This document shows, one piece after another, positions 23,685 through 33,005 of a DNA stretch of 53,096 nucleotides. How positions within the stretch are numbered: the first letter of the stretch is position 1; each line of letters opens with the position of its first letter. Under the pieces are notes generated by a model that saw only the letters and a list, made by a program, of their open reading frames with translations, was not told the origin of the DNA and ran no database searches. Source of the stretch: Candidatus Hydrogenedens sp. (GTDB taxonomy: Bacteria; Hydrogenedentota; Hydrogenedentia; Hydrogenedentales; CAITNO01); the NCBI GenBank assembly GCA_012522755.1, contig JAAYJV010000076.1, forward strand, positions 1 through 53,096, read 5' to 3'. The position numbers were made by a program, and so were the translations under genes.

Positions 23685-26344
23685 TTCTTGTACTTCTTTC
23701 CGCTGCCGCATGGACAGGGCTCGTTGGGCTTGATTTTCTCCTGCACACGGACAGGAGTCCGGACATCGGGTTTCGGCGCTGAACGACGCACAGCGGGCGC
23801 GGCAACCTGTGAAAAACTCTGTCCCGACTCCTTATCAGCACCGCTGTATTGATATTCTCTCATGGCTGCGCCACGCGGCCCGGCTGCTGTGCGACGGGAC
23901 TGGCCCGGTTGCACGCTTTTACGTCGGGCCGGATCTGTAATACGGAAAAGATTCTGTATGACTGTTTCTTCCACAGTCCGGATCAGATTTTCAAAAAGCT
24001 CGAAGCCCTCTTCCTTGTATTCGAGGAGCGGATCTTTCTGGCCGAAAGCGCGCAGACGGACCGAATCACGCAGATAATCCATCTCATAGAGATGATTGAT
24101 CCATTTGTCATCAATGGCCCGGAGCAATTCGGCCAGCTCCAGATCCTGGAAATTCTTGCGGGCCAGTTTCTCAGGACTGATCAGGGCCAGCGCTTCGTCA
24201 CCCCGCTCCTGAAACTGTTCTTTGATATCCTCGGCCAACAACTGCTCACGCCGTTCATATTCTTCGAGCAACTGACGGAAGATCAGCTCTTCCAGCGATT
24301 CTTCAGGAGTGCCGACGAGATCAAATTTCCGCCCTGTAAGATTATGAAGAGTCGCTTCCAGTCCTTCCATGTCCCAATCTTCAGGAAGTTTATCCGGCGG
24401 CGCATAGAGATCAATCATATCGCCCACGATATTCTCGAACATGCGGTGCAGATGGGCGGTCACGTCTTTACCATCGAGGACATCATTTCGGAGCCCGTAA
24501 ATATATTTGCGCTGCTTGTCCATGACCTGGTCATAATCCAGCAGGACCTTGCGCATTTCAAAGTTGTATTCTTCCACTTTTCGCTGGGCCGATTCGATGG
24601 AACGGGAAAGGATGCGCATGTTCAACGGTGTCTCATCCATTTCTACACCGCCTTTTTTTCCCATGAAACGCTTTGCCGTATTCCCTCCGAAGAGCCGGGC
24701 CACTTCGTCTTCCAGGCTCACATAGAAGCGGCTCGTGCCCGGATCGCCCTGACGCCCGCAACGGCCCCGCAACTGGTTGTCGATACGTCGGGATTCATGG
24801 CGTTCCGTGCCGATGATATAGAGACCGCCGAGCTCGCGCACGCCCTCAGCCAGTTTGATGTCCGTACCCCGACCGGCCATGTTCGTCGCAATGGTGATGG
24901 CATTCTTTTTGCCCGCATTGGCGACAATGGAGGCTTCCCGTTCATGGTGCTTCGCATTGAGCACCTGAAAATCTTCAAAGCCGGCCTCATCCAGCATCTT
25001 CGCAACCAATTCCGATTTTTCGATGGAAACTGTACCCACAAGAATAGGGCGGCCTGTTTCATAAATACGGGAAATCTCTTTGATGACATAGCGGAACTTC
25101 CCTTCCTCCGAAGCAAAGATGAGATCCGACTTGTCTTCCCGAACCAGAGGCAGGTTCGTGGGGATCTGTGTCACTTCCAGACTGTAAGTCTTTTCAAATT
25201 CCAGCGCTTCCGTCAGAGCCGTACCGGTCATGCCGGCCAGCTTGGAATACAAGCGGAAATAATTCTGGTAAGTGATGGAAGCGATGGTCTGCGACTCAAA
25301 GCGTAGAGGCACCCCTTCTTTCGCCTCAATGGCCTGGTGCAGCCCGTCAGAATAACGGCGCCCTTCCATGGCCCGGCCCGTGAACTCGTCAACAATAAGG
25401 ACCTCATCGCCCTGAACCATATATTCATCGTCACGCTTGAAAAAATGGTGCGCTTTGAGTGATTGTTCGATCAGATGCATATAACCGATATTGTCATCCG
25501 TGTAGAGATCCTCAATACCCAGAAGCCGTTCGCAGGCGACCATGCCATCATCGGTGAGGATGATGCTGCGCTGTTTTTCATCCTTTTCAAAATGAATCTC
25601 GTTACGCAGCTGCCGCACAACCCCGTCAACACGGATATACATATCACTGCTTTTTTCAGGACGTCCTGAAATAATGAGCGGTGTACGGGCTTCGTCAATC
25701 AGAATGGAGTCCACTTCGTCCACAATGGCATAGTTCAATTCCCGTTGAACACAATGGGCTTTCCACTGGGATCCATTGTCACGCAAATAGTCGAAACCAT
25801 ATTCGTTGTTTGTCCCGTAGGTGATATCGGAACGATAGCCGCTCTGCCGTTCAAAGGTACCCATATCATGCTGAATCAGCCCTACGGTCAGTCCCATGAA
25901 ACGGTGCACGGGACCCATCCACTCCGCGTCGCGCCGGGCAAGATAATCGTTGACCGTGACCATATGTACGCCACGGCCTGTAAGCGCATTGAGATAACAG
26001 GGAAGAATGGCAACCAGGGTTTTGCCTTCACCCGTCACCATTTCGGCGATGCCCCCCTGATGCAGGACAATACCGCCGAGCACCTGAACATCAAAAGGAC
26101 GCAAGCCCACGACACGCTTTGCCGCTTCCCGTACCGCTGCGAAAGCATCGGGCAGCAATTCATCAAGACTGCAGCCCTGATTCAGTTTCTCCCGGAAAAT
26201 ACCCGTTTGAGCACGAAGTGTGTCGTTGTCCATGACACTGTAGAAGTGTTCCCGGGCATTGACCTGTTCCAGCAGGGGGACGAGCTTTTTTATTTCTCTG
26301 TCGGCACTGGTACCGAAAAGTTTTTTCAATAGATTGGATAGCAA
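23660..26344 (-). CDS. secA: Preprotein translocase ATPase SecA
   Basis: The motor of the Sec export pathway at the inner membrane, 894 residues, close to the usual length. Walker A MVTGEGKTLVA, DEVDSILIDEAR (Walker B), TGTA, the second nucleotide fold ending in TNMAGRGTDIKL, and the preprotein crosslinking and scaffold regions are all present. The C-terminus carries the zinc-binding SEC-C tail (CPCGSGKKYKKCC), which contacts SecB or the membrane. The start is a TTG at 26344 giving the typical MLSNLLKKLFG N-terminus, with GGAG 10 bases upstream. Downstream transglutaminase-like gene overlaps it. Upstream, 105 bases away, is a kinase-like gene. Confidence 0.97.
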   Translation of the reverse strand: MLSNLLKKLFGTSADREIKKLVPLLEQVNAREHFYSVMDNDTLRAQTGIFREKLNQGCSLDELLPDAFAAVREAAKRVVGLRPFDVQVLGGIVLHQGGIAEMVTGEGKTLVAILPCYLNALTGRGVHMVTVNDYLARRDAEWMGPVHRFMGLTVGLIQHDMGTFERQSGYRSDITYGTNNEYGFDYLRDNGSQWKAHCVQRELNYAIVDEVDSILIDEARTPLIISGRPEKSSDMYIRVDGVVRQLRNEIHFEKDEKQRSIILTDDGMVACERLLGIEDLYTDDNIGYMHLIEQSLKAHHFFKRDDEYMVQGDEVLIVDEFTGRAMEGRRYSDGLHQAIEAKEGVPLRFESQTIASITYQNYFRLYSKLAGMTGTALTEALEFEKTYSLEVTQIPTNLPLVREDKSDLIFASEEGKFRYVIKEISRIYETGRPILVGTVSIEKSELVAKMLDEAGFEDFQVLNAKHHEREASIVANAGKKNAITIATNMAGRGTDIKLAEGVRELGGLYIIGTERHESRRIDNQLRGRCGRQGDPGTSRFYVSLEDEVARLFGGNTAKRFMGKKGGVEMDETPLNMRILSRSIESAQRKVEEYNFEMRKVLLDYDQVMDKQRKYIYGLRNDVLDGKDVTAHLHRMFENIVGDMIDLYAPPDKLPEDWDMEGLEATLHNLTGRKFDLVGTPEESLEELIFRQLLEEYERREQLLAEDIKEQFQERGDEALALISPEKLARKNFQDLELAELLRAIDDKWINHLYEMDYLRDSVRLRAFGQKDPLLEYKEEGFELFENLIRTVEETVIQNLFRITDPARRKSVQPGQSRRTAAGPRGAAMREYQYSGADKESGQSFSQVAAPAVRRSAPKPDVRTPVRVQEKIKPNEPCPCGSGKKYKKCCGRQNI

Positions 26345-26449
26345 AAAGACAGATCTCCACGAGTTGGTATTTCTTTATTATTGTCGCGATTGCCTGTTCC
26401 CTAATGCAAATAAAAGTGAACAGGCTGGCCTGTCCCGGCGGAAAAAGAA

Positions 26450-27706
26450 TCAGATGCCGGCGCCCAGATCTTCCGTAAAATCAGTCTCACGCTCTTTCTT
26501 CACTTCAGGTTCCGGCATGAAAACTTCATCGAGACGTTCAAAAATACGGTGCAGACTGCGGCGACAGCTGTAGAGGGCTTCACGCTGCTCCGGATTGATG
26601 GAACCCAGATGCTCTTCCAGAAGCATGTCGATATATCCCAGCATGGCCGCCAGAGGCGAACGCAACTGATTGGCAACGGAGGTGTAGAAAGCGGCGCGCA
26701 TTTCCGCTGCACGTTGAAGCTCTCTGTTGGCTTCTTCCAAACGGATTTTGGCCAGACGATGGGTCTCGTTCAATTCCTTCTGTTCGGTAATATCATGGAA
26801 AAGCGCTACAAAAAAACGCTTCTTCTCACCCAGAAAGGAATGGATATGCATGAAGACGGCTCGCTCAGAACCGTTTGCGGGAACGATCAGCATCTCCTGA
26901 TAGAGGGAACCCGATTCTTTGAGCTCCTGAAGCGCTTCGCCAAGAGAACCATCATCAAAAAGATAGGTCTGAAAACGCATGCCGATCATATTCAGTCGGG
27001 ATGTACCCAGAAAATTACAGGCACTGTCATTGACCTCGGTGATCAGTTCATTATCGTCATAAACCACAATGGGATGGGCCGTATGATTGAGAATGGCCCG
27101 CAGTGTCTCTTCAGAACTTTCCAGAGCAGCCGCATGATGGCGCGTCTCTTTTTCCAGAACATGAAGAAGCTGAGACAAGACACCCATCACACCGCCGCAA
27201 GTGGCGAAGAAGGCCAGATTCACATACACGGGCACATGCAGCCAGTTGAAACCGGTCATGAACCAGCCCAGTACAATGGTGAAGGAATAGGCCGCACAGA
27301 CCAACAGCGTGATCCAGAGAGTATTACCCGACTGGGGCTCATAAATATGGTAGCCCACAATGAAAAAGAAGAGCACAGGCGCGAAATAACTGGCCGCACC
27401 GCCGGTGATGGCGATAATGAAACAGCAGAAGGCCAGATACAGAAAAAAGTTGAAGGCCGATGTGAAAAAGCCATACTGCTTGCGGTACATGATCCAGTGT
27501 ACGAGAGCATTGTGGGCCACGGCCGCAGCAATGAAAATGGAAACGATCCGGATGATGCTCAAATCCCCGTCCAGAACAGCATGGGTACCCGCGAGAATGC
27601 AGGCCAGGTAGCGCACGACAACAAGCGACCACTCCACCTTCTGAACCAGTGTGGTGCGGCTCAACCGCGCGCGTCTGTCAGTAGATCTTCCCTTCTTGAA
27701 GGGCAT
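26450..27706 (-). CDS. Degenerate membrane sensor protein (PAS plus histidine-less HisKA)
   Basis: A 418-residue protein resembling a sensor kinase but lacking its catalytic parts. About five to six hydrophobic helices span residues 25-185, a coiled stretch follows, then a PAS domain (about 195-305, SSEETLRAILNHTAHPIVVYD to FFVALFHDITEQ). The end reads MRAAFYTSVANQLRSPLAAM, matching a HisKA dimerisation helix in which the phospho-acceptor His is Asn (N346). The protein then stops about 70 residues later, with no ATP-binding domain. It may act as a sensor or dimer partner without kinase activity. Start ATG 27706 lies 16 bases after the RNase D stop, with GAGAAG upstream. Because the frame is intact, it is probably not a decayed pseudogene. 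Confidence 0.75.
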   Translation of the reverse strand: MPFKKGRSTDRRARLSRTTLVQKVEWSLVVVRYLACILAGTHAVLDGDLSIIRIVSIFIAAAVAHNALVHWIMYRKQYGFFTSAFNFFLYLAFCCFIIAITGGAASYFAPVLFFFIVGYHIYEPQSGNTLWITLLVCAAYSFTIVLGWFMTGFNWLHVPVYVNLAFFATCGGVMGVLSQLLHVLEKETRHHAAALESSEETLRAILNHTAHPIVVYDDNELITEVNDSACNFLGTSRLNMIGMRFQTYLFDDGSLGEALQELKESGSLYQEMLIVPANGSERAVFMHIHSFLGEKKRFFVALFHDITEQKELNETHRLAKIRLEEANRELQRAAEMRAAFYTSVANQLRSPLAAMLGYIDMLLEEHLGSINPEQREALYSCRRSLHRIFERLDEVFMPEPEVKKERETDFTEDLGAGI

Positions 27707-27722
27707 GGTTCTTCTCTTTCTC

Positions 27723-28895
27723 TTACTGGCCTGAAGGCATTTCCTCGGCCGCTTCGCGCAGAGCCTCCAGAATGCTTTCTCCATAACGGCGACAGCACAG
27801 CGGGCCCAGCGACTCGATCCGGGAAAGAGCCTTCATGCTCTCAGGGTTCTTCTCTGCAATGGAATGCATCGTGGCCCGGGGCAGGACAACATGGGATTGC
27901 ACCCCTTGAGATTGCGCCTCTTTTTTGCGCCACTCTTTCAACGCGTCCAGGCGCTGGCCGAAACCGTTGGAATGAGGATTCTGGGAAGTGGGACGCACGG
28001 GATGAGGATCTTTCAGACCCTGCCTTATGACCTTCATCAGCACGGCACGGTATCGTTCGAGCAGGCGACCGGGAACACCGACTTCGGCTTTCAGGGAGCC
28101 TGTCGACCCCTCTTTCCATTTGCCGGCCTGTTTTGAAAGACCCAGAAGCATCTGGTTGGACATGATCTTGAAAGGAGGAAGGTTCTGCTTTTTCGCTTCT
28201 CCATCCCGGAAAATAAAGAGTGCCTTCAATACCGCGCGAAGAGAACCCGACAGAGACGTGACTCCGGGAAGCCTCCAGAAATGATCAGGGTCAAATTCCC
28301 GTTCGGCCGGGGTGGCATTGCATATGAGATTAAAGGCCTCGTGCGCTTCTTCCATCAGATCCGCCTCTTCCAGCTGTTCCGCAAGATCGTCGCGCAAACG
28401 AAGAAGATGACAGGTGTCGTTGTAAGCATAGAGAAGCTGTTCGGAAGAAAGAGGCCGAAGACCCCAATTCGCTTTCTGAAATTTCTTGCTGAGCGTGATC
28501 CCGTAAAAGGACTGGAGCAGGGATGCCAGACCGATGCTCTGAAAACCGAGCATCTCCGCGGCACGCATGGTATCAAACAAGCCCCGAAGTTCCCATTGCC
28601 ACAGCCCCTTGAGCAAGGTCAGATCGTAATCCACAGCATGAAATACTTTTTCAACATTCTCATCAGCCAGAATATCCCGAAGACCGTCCAAAGAAAAACT
28701 GGACAATGGATCAACAATATAATGACAGTTATCCGTGGAAATCTGAATCAGACAGATCTTTTCTCTGTAGGCATACAGACCGTTGGCCTCGAGATCAACA
28801 GCAAGACGGGGAGCCTTCTGCAGCTCCTGCAGACAACGCTCCCAGGATCGGGGACTTTTAACCAGAATAAAAGGTTCTTTTCCTGACCGCAACAA
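27723..28895 (-). CDS. rnd: Ribonuclease D (DEDDy 3'-5' exonuclease with HRDC)
   Basis: Trims RNA 3' ends, classically tRNA precursors. N-terminal exonuclease domain with Exo I LAVDLEANGL (Asp and Glu), Exo II FHAVDYDLTLL (Asp), and Exo III LYAYNDTCHLL (Tyr and Asp), the DEDDy form. The C-terminal HRDC-type domain follows (DALKEWRKKEAQSQGV). About 390 residues is near the E. coli length (375). The start is uncertain: the frame opens with TTG at 28931, and another TTG at 28895 has GGGAG 9 bases ahead and better matches the family N-terminus. The gene ends 16 bases before the degenerate sensor gene. Upstream is a repeat-rich spacer. Confidence 0.92.
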   Translation of the reverse strand: MLRSGKEPFILVKSPRSWERCLQELQKAPRLAVDLEANGLYAYREKICLIQISTDNCHYIVDPLSSFSLDGLRDILADENVEKVFHAVDYDLTLLKGLWQWELRGLFDTMRAAEMLGFQSIGLASLLQSFYGITLSKKFQKANWGLRPLSSEQLLYAYNDTCHLLRLRDDLAEQLEEADLMEEAHEAFNLICNATPAEREFDPDHFWRLPGVTSLSGSLRAVLKALFIFRDGEAKKQNLPPFKIMSNQMLLGLSKQAGKWKEGSTGSLKAEVGVPGRLLERYRAVLMKVIRQGLKDPHPVRPTSQNPHSNGFGQRLDALKEWRKKEAQSQGVQSHVVLPRATMHSIAEKNPESMKALSRIESLGPLCCRRYGESILEALREAAEEMPSGQ

Positions 28896-29010
28896 AACAC
28901 AAAACTCCCATGATGAAAACACGATATCCAAAGATTGTAGTATACAACGTTTAGAGAGTGGACAGGTAACACAAAGGAAAATTATCGGAACTTCAGAGCT
29001 AATTCTTTTT

Positions 29011-29042
29011 CACCACAGATGAACACTGATTAACACTGATGA
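29011..29042 (+). repeat. 10-bp tandem repeat, AACACTGAT type
   Basis: Two adjacent units, GAACACTGAT and TAACACTGAT, preceded by CACCACAGAT. Similar short repeats are common in intergenic DNA of many unrelated bacteria. Confidence 0.6.
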
Positions 29043-29065
29043 ATTAAAGACCTTGGGTCGCGCAG

Positions 29066-29289
29066 CCTGGGAACGCCAATTTCCACATTGGCTGATGGCG
29101 AATAAGTTCTATAACACTATCTGGCATAGATTCAGTACGATGACCTTGACCTTCGAAAAAAAGAGAACTCAGTTGTTCTAAATCTATCTGTTTTTTGATT
29201 GGCAGCAGTCCTTATGCCGCATCAGAACCCGCAGACTTTTCGAGGACAGTATCCCGCTGTGTGCCAATGTGGAAATTGGCGTTCCCAGG
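29066..29289. repeat. Inverted pair of palindromic repeats A3/A4
   Basis: A3 (29066-29093) has the same 27-base sequence as A1, and A4 (29262-29289) is its reverse complement. They enclose about 170 bases that do not resemble the interior of the A1/A2 pair. Confidence 0.8.
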
Positions 29290-29460
29290 AGTGATTCTCA
29301 AGGTCTTTCAGGGTTTCCTGAAGCATTATTTGTTCGTGATTGCTGGAAGACACTTTGCCGAATGAAAAATCTCACAACATCTTGGAAGCACCTGCCTTGC
29401 AGAGTCAGCAATATAAACTTCTTCGAAAACATAATGGAAGTTGGCGGGTAGCAACACGGA
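29262..29460 (+). repeat. Module D copy 1 (about 200 bases)
   Basis: Begins inside A4 and continues past it. It aligns without gaps to 52142-52343 on the minus strand, with 23 substitutions over the 183 bases of the shared open frame (about 87% identity). Confidence 0.8.
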
Positions 29461-29566
29461 AAAACAACTGTGCGGCATAAAAAGGCCTATAGTTTAAGAC
29501 GTCCATTCCGTCCACCCTATCCACTTCACCACTTTTCCTGCTTCTCTGAAATCACCTTGAATAGGC

Positions 29567-29572
29567 TATACT
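29567..29572 (+). promoter_or_regulatory. Candidate -10 element of the EamA transporter gene
   Basis: TATACT about 40 bases upstream of the GTG start. No clear -35 at the right distance. It is the first AT-rich hexamer after the repeat block. Confidence 0.35.
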
Positions 29573-29612
29573 TTACTGCAGGGAGAGGGTTGATTACTTT
29601 AAAGGATCGTTT

Positions 29613-30551
29613 GTGAAGTTACGTCGAAAAAACATGTTACCCTATCTGTCTGTCGTGGTTTTTGTGCTCGGCTGGGCATTGACCCCCGTCTTTGTCCGGT
29701 ATATGAAAGACGCTTATGAACCGCACAGCCAGGCCTTCATCCGTTATGGCAGTGCTGCTGTTGCCTTGTTCGTGTATTCCCTCTTCTGGCTCCCTGCTGA
29801 GCTGAAAGAAGCCTTCAAACGGTGGCGTACTCTCCTGTCCATGAGTCTGCTGGTGCTGGCCATGCAGTTCGCCTGGACGGTGGCCATTTACAACACAACA
29901 GCGACAAAAGCGCAATTGGTAACCACGGTGCAGGCGCCTCTGGTCATCCTGCTGAGCTTCCTTCTTTTCCGGGAGGAGCACGCCGTCATCCGAAGCTGGC
30001 GTTATCTGCTGGGGACAGCCTTCTGTATTATCGGAGTGGTGGGTGTCTTCATGCAGCGTACGAGCACGTCTGTTGCCTTGGTGGTAGATCTGGCGCTCAT
30101 GCTGCTGCTTTTCGTGAGTATCACCTGGGCTGTTTATGCCGTCTGGGGTCGGCACACGGCCAAGTCGCTGCATCCTGTAGCCATGTTTACGGTGCTGAGT
30201 CTTTTTGTCACGGCAGGCTTTTTCATATCCACACTGGTATTCGGTGATTACCGTTGTCTCCTTGATGCCGGGTTTCGCATGAATGGCATCGCTTTCATAT
30301 CAGGGGTGATCTGTATCGCTGCAGCCCATTGCGCCTTTCATCATGCTCAGCTTCATCTGGGCAGCGCCTATTGCACCTCCCTGCAACTGGTCTCACCCTT
30401 CATCACCCACGTGATCGCACTTTTTTTCTGGTCCGATGAAAAGCTGATCTTCGTGCAACAGCTGGGCGGACTTCTCCTCATTGCGGGCTGCCTGCTCGTT
30501 ATCCGTTCCCGGGCTTTGGGGAGCGGGTTGCTCTCCGAGTCTTCGGAATAA
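29613..30551 (+). CDS. EamA/DMT-superfamily transporter
   Basis: A 312-residue inner-membrane protein of the drug/metabolite transporter superfamily with ten predicted helices in two EamA repeats (about residues 10-145 and 165-300). The first repeat has PHSQAFIRYGSAAVALF and ends GTAFCIIGVVGVF; the second ends with QQLGGLLLIAGCLLVI. Substrate unknown; family members export amino acids, metabolites or nucleotide sugars. The start is GTG at 29613 with AAGGA 6 bases upstream; an ATG lies seven codons inside. It is a single gene converging on the hydrolase gene, whose stop is only 4 bases away. Confidence 0.9.
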   Translation: MKLRRKNMLPYLSVVVFVLGWALTPVFVRYMKDAYEPHSQAFIRYGSAAVALFVYSLFWLPAELKEAFKRWRTLLSMSLLVLAMQFAWTVAIYNTTATKAQLVTTVQAPLVILLSFLLFREEHAVIRSWRYLLGTAFCIIGVVGVFMQRTSTSVALVVDLALMLLLFVSITWAVYAVWGRHTAKSLHPVAMFTVLSLFVTAGFFISTLVFGDYRCLLDAGFRMNGIAFISGVICIAAAHCAFHHAQLHLGSAYCTSLQLVSPFITHVIALFFWSDEKLIFVQQLGGLLLIAGCLLVIRSRALGSGLLSESSE

Positions 30552-30555
30552 GCCT

Positions 30556-32847
30556 TTATCGGGCTTCTTCAAAAGGCGCCTCCGGCAGAAGTGTCAGTCC
30601 CAGAGTCGTCAACTCTTCAGAGAGTGTGCCATTGAAGAATTGAAAGCGTTCCGGACCGCCTGCAATACAGGCCGCCGGCACATCACCCAGACTTCGGATT
30701 CCGGGAACAAAAAACTTCTCTTCCCAGAAACTGTCATCACTGATGTCCTGCTGATACAAGTCGACAAAAACTTTTTGAATGTCTCTGTCCACAGCAGCAG
30801 CGAAAAGTGACCAGAGTCCGCCTGCTTCCAATCCGACAAGGTCCAGGCTGTCTGTCGTATCAAAACGTGATCGGAGGAAAGAGGCGGCTGTCAGAATATC
30901 CTGTACACGGCAGGCCGTTGTGGTGGGCAGGAAGGGATCTGAAAATTTTCCTTTTTCAACGCGTTTCACAGCTTTTTCGGGGCCCTGATATTCGCCCAGG
31001 AGGAAAGCGTCCATGCTCAAGACCATTTTCCCTTCGGCCAGGAAACGGCGGATGAGCGGGCCCGGACCGCCTTCCCGGAGATCGGCCAGGGCGGCTTTTC
31101 CACGACCATGAACGAGAATAACACTGTCCTGAGGAGATGATTCCCGGCTCCGGTACAACAAAGCGGGGATGCGGTCGCCTTCTTCAACACGACCGATGAG
31201 CCAGCGCTCCAGCACATAGCTGTCCCGTTCTTCCATGGCGATACGGGTGGGCGCCAGTTCGTTTCTTCCGGGCTGCCGCGCAGTGAAGAGGGCCGAAAAA
31301 GCACTGTGATAACCATCGGCCGAGGCGGCGGGATCTTCAAGAGCTCCGGCAAGATGTTTCTTTCGACGCTCTTTCGCCAATTCCACAAGATGTGCGCGGA
31401 GAGCATCACCGGAGAGGTAGCCTTCGGGTGGATCTTCCCCGGGGAATACCCGGAGCCAGGCCTCATCGGGTATCTCAAAGGGAGGTTCTTCATAGTCCAG
31501 CCAGTCACCGCCCAGCAGATGTTCACCAAAGAAACGGTACATGGCTTCACGACTCTGCAGGTTATAGTTGTGAGGAAAGTCCAGATGCACATTGGCCACC
31601 CGCTCCTGCGCATCATAAAGGGCATAGATACTTTTGATGGCGGGATATTCCACCCGGGGCGTTTCCCGTGTCCAGTCGCCCGTCGTCGAAATAAGGAGCA
31701 GAGGACGGGGCGCCGCCAGTGCTCCGATTTCCATATTGGAGTTGGTCAGGCGCAGCAAAGGCGCATTTTCACACAAACATCCGCCCTGCATGGTACTGGA
31801 GATCATGTTGACCGGTGCGGAAAGGCAGATGCGCGGCTCCAGTGCTGTGAGCGTAAAGGTCTGTGTCCCTCCGCCGGAAGCACCCGTACAGGCAATCCGT
31901 TGGGGATCCACATCAGGGAGGGACTCCATCAGATCCACAGCACGCAGGCCCGTCCACAGCTGCATGGCAAAAGGATGAACACCCCAGAGCTTTTCCTGAT
32001 CATTGCCCCAGCGGTGAGGCAGTTGCTTGCTGTCCACATAGCCGATCATATCGTAAGAGAAAGTCAGGATACCCATCCGCGCCAGAGTGATGCAACGTCC
32101 GGGCACAGAGCCCAGTTCGGTGTTTTCCAGGCGACCCTTTGTCCAGTGCCCGTGAGGACTGACCACAGCCGGAAAGGGTCCTTCACCCGGTGGGCGATAG
32201 AGATTTCCCGTAGCGAGAAAACCGGGAAGAGGCTCAAAGTGGACTTTGGATACAGTAAAGCCATCGCCTTCAAATTCATCAAAGATACGGGCCTTCATCT
32301 CTGTTTTTTCAGGGATCGGAAAAAGGCCGCTTCCCAGACGCAAGCGCATGCGAATCTCTTCAGCGGCATCCTCCCAGGCTGATACAGAGTCAAAGGAAGG
32401 CATGATGAAAACCGTATCCGTGTGACGCTCTTCTGTCAACCGCCGGTCCGTGCTTCCCTGATTCATGGGAAGAACACGTGTATCCGAAAATGTCCGGACC
32501 GGAGAAAAGTCCGGGATCCGGGAAAGGAGCAGCGCAAAAATACCTTCATTCCAATCCACCTGCACCACAGTGTTTTTGAGACTGATCTTCCCGGCATCAT
32601 GCCAGAAGGCTTCTTCTTTTTTGGCATCCCGGCCGGCCCGGGGAACACTGTATTCCTGACCGTCCAAGGTGATGGAACCACCGATGCGCTGATCCGCAGC
32701 CAGCCAGAGCTGGTAATTCCCGACCTGAGACAGCTCCACTGATGATGCCTGTTCCCAGGCTTCAAGCAGATGCAATCCATCGTCCGGAGAGAGGGCTGTA
32801 AATATTTGAGACAATGAGGCACAGACCAGTACAAGGGAAAGGGACAT
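30556..32847 (-). CDS. Secreted tandem alpha/beta hydrolase (esterase-like)
   Basis: A 763-residue exported protein. Start ATG at 32847 has GAGGAG 8 bases ahead and gives a signal peptide (MSLSLVLVCASLSQIFTA); the frame is open further up without a site. The first hydrolase domain (about residues 170-440) has VSPHGHW (oxyanion region), nucleophile Ser in CTGASGGGTQTF, acid in LLISTTGDW, and His in DFPHNYN, similar to acetyl-xylan esterase/prolyl oligopeptidase-like enzymes. A second hydrolase-like region (about 580-740) has VILVHGRGKAA but GLEAGG where the nucleophile Ser would be, so it looks inactive. Natural substrate unknown; esterified polysaccharide is a reasonable guess. It stands alone, divergent from the EIIA-MgtE gene by 158 bases. 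Confidence 0.82.
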   Translation of the reverse strand: MSLSLVLVCASLSQIFTALSPDDGLHLLEAWEQASSVELSQVGNYQLWLAADQRIGGSITLDGQEYSVPRAGRDAKKEEAFWHDAGKISLKNTVVQVDWNEGIFALLLSRIPDFSPVRTFSDTRVLPMNQGSTDRRLTEERHTDTVFIMPSFDSVSAWEDAAEEIRMRLRLGSGLFPIPEKTEMKARIFDEFEGDGFTVSKVHFEPLPGFLATGNLYRPPGEGPFPAVVSPHGHWTKGRLENTELGSVPGRCITLARMGILTFSYDMIGYVDSKQLPHRWGNDQEKLWGVHPFAMQLWTGLRAVDLMESLPDVDPQRIACTGASGGGTQTFTLTALEPRICLSAPVNMISSTMQGGCLCENAPLLRLTNSNMEIGALAAPRPLLLISTTGDWTRETPRVEYPAIKSIYALYDAQERVANVHLDFPHNYNLQSREAMYRFFGEHLLGGDWLDYEEPPFEIPDEAWLRVFPGEDPPEGYLSGDALRAHLVELAKERRKKHLAGALEDPAASADGYHSAFSALFTARQPGRNELAPTRIAMEERDSYVLERWLIGRVEEGDRIPALLYRSRESSPQDSVILVHGRGKAALADLREGGPGPLIRRFLAEGKMVLSMDAFLLGEYQGPEKAVKRVEKGKFSDPFLPTTTACRVQDILTAASFLRSRFDTTDSLDLVGLEAGGLWSLFAAAVDRDIQKVFVDLYQQDISDDSFWEEKFFVPGIRSLGDVPAACIAGGPERFQFFNGTLSEELTTLGLTLLPEAPFEEAR

Positions 32848-33005
32848 GATATTGACTCCTCTTGGTTGATTACCGCATTGTACCGCAAGAAAGCGTAAAG
32901 AGAAAAGATTCATCCGCAACTGACAGCATGCCCTCTCTTCTGTTAAGATATACGAGCAGAATGCCAGCATGCCATCGCAGGATCAAAAAAGAAAGAGACG
33001 CTCCC

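Larger units (their letters stand above)
28932..29566. other. Repeat-rich spacer without genes (second of three)
   Basis: Between RNase D and the EamA transporter. It carries a short tandem of 10-base units, an inverted pair of palindromes, and one copy of a 200-base module. A 60-codon open frame lies in that module but does not behave as a protein gene. I find no RNA gene or CRISPR here. Confidence 0.75.

Noticed and set aside
23849-25306. 485-codon open frame opposite secA
   Set aside because: Antisense shadow of SecA; low-complexity translation without motifs.
29269-29451. 60-codon frame conserved in two module D copies as a small protein gene
   Set aside because: Most substitutions between the copies change the amino acid, and the start lies in the palindromic repeat.
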